DNA of 20,318 bases from Stentor roeselii (lineage: Eukaryota > Ciliophora > Heterotrichea > Heterotrichida > Stentoridae), in the NCBI GenBank assembly GCA_006503475.1, contig RSEH01000425.1:1-20318 (forward strand). The letters are read 5' to 3'. The notes beneath the pieces were generated by a model that did not search any database, was not told the origin of the DNA, and saw only the letters and a list, made by a program, of their open reading frames with translations. The position numbers and the translations under genes are program-made. Positions 15,866 through 20,318 of the stretch are shown here, piece after piece (position 1 is the stretch's first letter; the number at the start of each line of letters is the position of its first letter).

Positions 15866-18800
15866 ATGGTTTCCCTGCTTCTTTTATTTTCTCTCCAGTT
15901 TCATTATTCTTCATCTCAGAGAGTCTGGTGCATAGACTCTTCATGCAGTTCATGCACTGAAGGCTACCGATTCATGTCATGGATGTGCCTTGCTAACTGT
16001 CCTTCAGGGTACTATTTATACGGGAATTCCTGTCAAATGAATTCATCAAAACCTCTTTTTTCTTTCAATCCAGGGATTTCTTTGAGTTTTGACGCAAAAT
16101 CAGTTGAAATGTTTTACCATCCTTCAGGTCTTGAGTTTAGAGATCCAGCAAAGCAAAGTCCGATCATGACAAGAGACCGAGGCCTTTACTTTGCAAATTC
16201 AAGTAGTTTGATATCGAATACTTCTTGGATCCTGTCTCCTGAAGTCACTTTAGGAATCACTGTAAGAGTCTTGAAGCAAGGAGTGATTTTTCTTGTTACA
16301 GATGAAGCACAGAAAGTTTTGGAATTTTATGGAAATGAAACTCATTTTATAGTGTCTATACTGTTGTATACTTCGGGGGTGAATAAAACAGAGAAATTAA
16401 CAGTTTCTCATCTGAATAAATGGGTTACTATGTCTTTTTATTGTTACCAATCGAGTGTTGGTTTGAATATTGTCTTTAGTGGTTCTTATAGTTCATTGGC
16501 TTCTTATGAGTTTCGGTATCAGAAGCTAGGACTTAGGTACTCTTTTGGAGAACCTGGAGGAACTACTTTTTCAGGATTTTTGTATGAAGCTTATATGGAA
16601 AATCGGTATATAAGTTTAAAGATTTTGGTCATACCTGATAATTATTGCAACTTCAGTCAGTATTATGTTAATCAAGTGTGCCAGAATTGTGATCAAAACT
16701 GCTCGGATTGGCCATGGTGTATTAGAAGTACTTGCAACCTTTGCTATACTCAAAATTGCTTAGAATGCAAAGATTACTCATCAAGTTCCTGCTTGAACTG
16801 CACAACAGGTCTCCCCAGCTCCTGTGGACTAGGCTATAAATGCCTTGAAGGTACTCCAACTAACTGCACCTTATGTGAAAACGATTACTTAAATATCAAA
16901 GGAGCATGTTCAACCCTACCTTATAACTATGACGTTAATTCCTTAAATATCCCAGTGATAAACGCTAAATTTGTAGCTTATCAACAATATTACGATATTT
17001 TTCAAAGTGGAGCAAATGCATCGACTTATGGTCCTTATAATAAAAGCGAAAATGATGATCCGTTTCCATTGAAATCGAGAGGAATAGGATTTGCTTCAGG
17101 GAAAAAGAATTTTTTACAGAGTAAGTTTCCTGTTAGTTTTAGCCCGGAATTTACGATTATGATGTGGATAAACATTTATACCTCAACACCAGGCTTTACT
17201 TTCGATAAAACGACTCTAAAAATATACTCTTCCACAAGAGGAACATTAGAAATCTTAAACCAAGAAGGATCCATACTCCATACAACCTCTACTTTAACTG
17301 AATCAACCCAAATATGGAGACTTTTTTGGTTAGGAGTTAAAATCGAATCAGATTTGACTCAAATTTTCATGAAGTCAAATTCATATTCACTCCAATCAAA
17401 TGCAACTTCAGGATATTCATTCAGTGACATCAACACAACGATTTATATTGGAAACTTCAACCAAACTACATTCAGAGGAATGATTTATTGGATAGTCATT
17501 TGGCAAACCTTTATAAGTGACTTATCATTTATTAATACACCATGTGGATCTGGCCTTGGAACAACTTGTCTTATTAATTGTAATATCAATGAATTCTATA
17601 GTAACTTTTCAAAAACTTGCGATGATTGTCCTTTAGAATGCAACTTAGGATGCAGTACTTTCGGACAATGTAGTCAATGCTTTCTTAAAAACTGCTCATT
17701 TTGCAGTGACTTTGAAAATAATGCAACTTGTTACAATACATCAAACAACTACTGCTCTCCAGGGCTTAAGTTAACTACAGATGGAAGTTGTTGTCATTTA
17801 AACTGCACTTCTTGTTATGGTGTTCAGAACTTTAAATGCTTTTCATGTAGTTCTGGATTAGTAAGACTAGGTACTTTCTGCACATCAGTTTGTCCTTTAG
17901 GATACTTTAACAACTCTGGAATTTGTGAACTTGTGACTTTGAATGTGATTGACTTGAAACTTGATCAGATTTTAAGCAGGATGTCGAGTTCTTATCTCCC
18001 AGTCGAGTTTGCAGTTGCTAATGTTTCGTTATTTTACCCGAATTTTTCTATTTTTAATCCGATTCCAGCGAAAAGTAGAGGGTATTACTTTGGAATGAAC
18101 TCATCTATGTTGAGTGCTCCTTTTTATTTGAGTTATAATCATTCCATACATATCTGGATTATTAATTTGTCGAATGGGACAATATTTAAAAAGGGGAGTA
18201 ATCAGCTTACTACTACTCGCTTTTACAAATCTACTGGGATTAGTAATATAGGATCTGTTGCTGGGTATTGGCATGTGCTTTCACTTGAAATCTATACTGA
18301 TATTGGTGGAAATGGCTTTACGAGAATCAAGAGAAATGGAAGTTTTTCACATACAAGTACTATTTCTTATAATTTTCTCACAGATTATTCAAATTCATCT
18401 CTTATTTTAGGAAATCCAGTCGAATCTTTCGTTGGATTTATCTATCGAGTTACTGTTTTAAATCAGATAAATTATTGGCCGACTTATTCTGATGTACTTT
18501 CAAATTGCACTTTGGGATTTTTTGAAGCAGAAAATTCTTGCACATCTTGTCTAAACTCTTGTACTAATGGCTGCATTTCAAATAAGACTTGCAACTTATG
18601 CAGTTCACGTTTATGCGAGGTTTGTCAGAATTTTTCTGATAATTTTTGTATGAAATGTGATAATACATCGATATTGGTTAACAATACTTGCTCATGTTTA
18701 AATGGAACTTATTTTAATCAAACATTCCAAAAATGCGAGAAGTGTCCATCATTTTGTGAAGAATGTCTGAATTATACAACCTGTTTAAAATGCATGGAAA

Positions 18801-20318
18801 ACTCATCCCTAACAAGCATGGATTGTTTTTGCAATAACTTAACATCTCAACAAAATTGCTTAGAATGTCAAGACCCGAATTTTTTCCCTTCAGTGTTAAA
18901 AAAGTGTGAGTGCAATGCAGGGTATTACTTAAATTCTTCAATCAATGCTTGCAGGGCTTGTCTTGAAGAATGCTCCACATGCAACTCGTCAACTTCTTGT
19001 TTAACTTGCAAGTCAAACAATGCAAGTCTTTCGACTTTAACACCCTGCAGATGTGATGATGGTTATTTTGGAACTGTGCTTAATTCCTCGGACTCTTGTA
19101 AATCGTGTCATTCAGAATGCAGGACTTGCTTAGATGATTTGAAATGTTTGGATTGCAAGTTGGATAATATGATTGTTTCGAATAATTTTGGATGTGATTG
19201 TGTTCAAGGATACTTTAAAAATGATTCTGGAATTTGCCAGAATTGTCAAGCTGATTGCCTATCATGCTCTTCATTGAACAACTGTTCTAATTGTTCAGAT
19301 CCAAACGCGCAGGATATAAATGGCCTTTGCATCTGCAAGAGTGGCTACTTTAAAGGAGCAATTTGTGAGCCTTGCCATGAAGATTGTTTAACTTGTAATA
19401 CTGCTTTTTATTGCACTAGCTGCAAAGATCCTAATTCTTTTAATGGAAGTTTCACTGGATGTGCATGCAGAGATGGATTTTACATGAATCAAACTCGGGG
19501 ATGCTCGGAATGTAGTCCTTCTTGTAAGACATGCAATCAATCTGGGATTTGTTTGACATGTAAAGATTCTAATTCATATATTTTAAATGGATCTTGCTTG
19601 TGCAATCCAAATTTTTACTTGAACATTACCAGTGGTAAATGTGAATCTTGTCTTTGGCCCTGCTTAGACTGTTTGAATTCTACGAATTGCATATCATGTC
19701 ATGATTTGAATTTAGAAATGATTTCTGGTAAATGTCAATGTAAAGCATCTTTTTATATCGATTATAATGTGAATCTATGCCAAAAATGTCATTTTCAATG
19801 TAAAACTTGTTCAAAACCCCTCATTTGTGACACATGCTTAGATCTAAACAGTGCTCCAAGTCAATTAGAAGGATGCGAATGTACTAAATCATACTTTTAT
19901 AATATCAATGGTGTTTGCACTAAATGTCTTAATGAATGCAAAAGTTGCGAGGATATTAGCACCTGTCTCGCTTGTCAGGACCCAAACTCAGAACTGAATT
20001 TAACAAGGCGGTGCCAATGTGTCAATGGATTTTACTTGAGTAATCAGAATGAGTGTGTTCCCTGCGGAAGTGAATGCCTAGATTGTAACATTCAAGGTAA
20101 TTGCATTAATTGTATTGATCCTAATGCAGAGCCCAACAACCACCATGGTTGCAGTTGTAAACTCGGATTCTATTTCAATCATTCTTCTCAAATCTGTGAA
20201 TCTTGCCAAGATTTTTGTTTAAACTGTACAAATTTCAATATTTGTGTTCAATGTGCAAGTCCGAGTACCTTTGGGGAAAACTGTACCGAGTGTCAGTCAA
20301 CATGTAAGACTTGCCATG
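15866..20318 (+). CDS. Large secreted/surface protein: LamG/ConA-like modules plus cysteine-rich repeats (3'-partial)
   Basis: One frame is open from the ATG at 15866 to the window edge: 1,484 residues, no stop and no intron. Residues 1-20 (MVSLLLLFSLQFHYSSSQRV) are a signal peptide. Three Cys-poor beta-rich modules of about 200 residues follow, at ~62-260, ~355-557 and ~690-878. They look like laminin-G/concanavalin-A-like folds, e.g. FTIMMWINIY and a closing F-x-G-x-I/L-Y motif (TFSGFLYEAY, TFRGMIYWIV, SFVGFIYRVT). They are separated by cysteine-rich segments. From ~880 onward the protein is a cysteine-rich furin/GFR-like array. Many N-x-S/T sites fit an extracellular, glycosylated protein. 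The C-terminus, and so any membrane segment, lies outside the window. Cysteine-rich surface proteins are abundant in ciliates. Adhesion, cortical matrix or sensing are all possible; no specific function can be assigned. Confidence 0.9.
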   Translation, partial: MVSLLLLFSLQFHYSSSQRVWCIDSSCSSCTEGYRFMSWMCLANCPSGYYLYGNSCQMNSSKPLFSFNPGISLSFDAKSVEMFYHPSGLEFRDPAKQSPIMTRDRGLYFANSSSLISNTSWILSPEVTLGITVRVLKQGVIFLVTDEAQKVLEFYGNETHFIVSILLYTSGVNKTEKLTVSHLNKWVTMSFYCYQSSVGLNIVFSGSYSSLASYEFRYQKLGLRYSFGEPGGTTFSGFLYEAYMENRYISLKILVIPDNYCNFSQYYVNQVCQNCDQNCSDWPWCIRSTCNLCYTQNCLECKDYSSSSCLNCTTGLPSSCGLGYKCLEGTPTNCTLCENDYLNIKGACSTLPYNYDVNSLNIPVINAKFVAYQQYYDIFQSGANASTYGPYNKSENDDPFPLKSRGIGFASGKKNFLQSKFPVSFSPEFTIMMWINIYTSTPGFTFDKTTLKIYSSTRGTLEILNQEGSILHTTSTLTESTQIWRLFWLGVKIESDLTQIFMKSNSYSLQSNATSGYSFSDINTTIYIGNFNQTTFRGMIYWIVIWQTFISDLSFINTPCGSGLGTTCLINCNINEFYSNFSKTCDDCPLECNLGCSTFGQCSQCFLKNCSFCSDFENNATCYNTSNNYCSPGLKLTTDGSCCHLNCTSCYGVQNFKCFSCSSGLVRLGTFCTSVCPLGYFNNSGICELVTLNVIDLKLDQILSRMSSSYLPVEFAVANVSLFYPNFSIFNPIPAKSRGYYFGMNSSMLSAPFYLSYNHSIHIWIINLSNGTIFKKGSNQLTTTRFYKSTGISNIGSVAGYWHVLSLEIYTDIGGNGFTRIKRNGSFSHTSTISYNFLTDYSNSSLILGNPVESFVGFIYRVTVLNQINYWPTYSDVLSNCTLGFFEAENSCTSCLNSCTNGCISNKTCNLCSSRLCEVCQNFSDNFCMKCDNTSILVNNTCSCLNGTYFNQTFQKCEKCPSFCEECLNYTTCLKCMENSSLTSMDCFCNNLTSQQNCLECQDPNFFPSVLKKCECNAGYYLNSSINACRACLEECSTCNSSTSCLTCKSNNASLSTLTPCRCDDGYFGTVLNSSDSCKSCHSECRTCLDDLKCLDCKLDNMIVSNNFGCDCVQGYFKNDSGICQNCQADCLSCSSLNNCSNCSDPNAQDINGLCICKSGYFKGAICEPCHEDCLTCNTAFYCTSCKDPNSFNGSFTGCACRDGFYMNQTRGCSECSPSCKTCNQSGICLTCKDSNSYILNGSCLCNPNFYLNITSGKCESCLWPCLDCLNSTNCISCHDLNLEMISGKCQCKASFYIDYNVNLCQKCHFQCKTCSKPLICDTCLDLNSAPSQLEGCECTKSYFYNINGVCTKCLNECKSCEDISTCLACQDPNSELNLTRRCQCVNGFYLSNQNECVPCGSECLDCNIQGNCINCIDPNAEPNNHHGCSCKLGFYFNHSSQICESCQDFCLNCTNFNICVQCASPSTFGENCTECQSTCKTCH
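18736..20318 (+). repeat. Tandem ~48-residue cysteine-rich repeats (protein level)
   Basis: At least ten consecutive units follow C-x-C-x3-[FY][FY]-x(5-11)-C-x2-C-x3-C-x2-C-x(5-7)-C-x2-C-x-D-x-N. Examples of the unit core are CICKSGYFKG, CACRDGFYMN, CQCVNGFYLS and CSCKLGFYFN. Spacing of cysteines is conserved while intervening residues and DNA are well diverged, unlike the giant gene's near-identical repeats. Each unit has roughly eight cysteines, consistent with disulfide-linked furin-like repeats. The array continues beyond the window. Confidence 0.85.

Noticed and set aside
18714-18941. 75-codon minus-strand frame in the cysteine-rich region
   Set aside because: It lies inside the long plus-strand gene with a regular cysteine repeat and shows no features of its own.

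Overview
The window looks like macronuclear DNA of a heterotrich ciliate, most likely Stentor or a close relative. Three observations support this. The DNA is AT-rich and genes are packed almost edge to edge. Introns are 14-15 nt, GT...AG. The genetic code is standard: TAA, TAG and TGA all end genes here, and none interrupts two reading frames of about 2,141 and 1,484 codons. That argues against the UGA=Trp code of Blepharisma and the UAA/UAG=Gln code of many other ciliates. The genus is inference.

Layout. (1) 1-6425, minus strand: the first 2,141 residues of a giant, lysine/arginine-rich protein that runs off the left edge. It carries about 30 A-x-x-x-W-[KR] anchors. In its C-terminal half the anchors fall on a strict 69-69-72 residue clock, a three-module higher-order repeat of 630 bp. 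I read it as an Sfi1-like, centrin/spasmin-binding scaffold of the contractile or basal-body cytoskeleton; this is the most interesting object in the window. (2) 6426-7020: a divergent intergenic region with a sharp base-composition switch and a 16-bp perfect palindrome next to the downstream start codon. (3) 7021-12906: six compact genes. They are a U1A/U2B''-type snRNP protein (plus, two tiny introns), a seven-bladed WD40 protein (minus), a coiled-coil protein (minus, one 15-nt intron), an RBBP4/MSI1 histone chaperone (plus), a small membrane-anchored protein (minus) and a STIL-family centriole-duplication protein (minus). Spacings between them are 5, 27, 6, -4 and 69 bp. (4) 12907-15865: 2.96 kb of very AT-rich sequence with no gene I can support. 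(5) 15866-20318, plus strand: the first 1,484 residues of a secreted or surface protein. It has a signal peptide, three lamin-G/ConA-like modules separated by cysteine-rich segments, and a long array of roughly 48-residue cysteine-rich repeats. It runs off the right edge.

The genes are not an operon and mostly serve unrelated housekeeping roles (splicing, chromatin). Two of them, the giant W-repeat protein and the STIL homologue, point to the basal-body/centrin cytoskeleton, which is unusually elaborate in heterotrichs. All assignments come from reading translated motifs; no database search was run.
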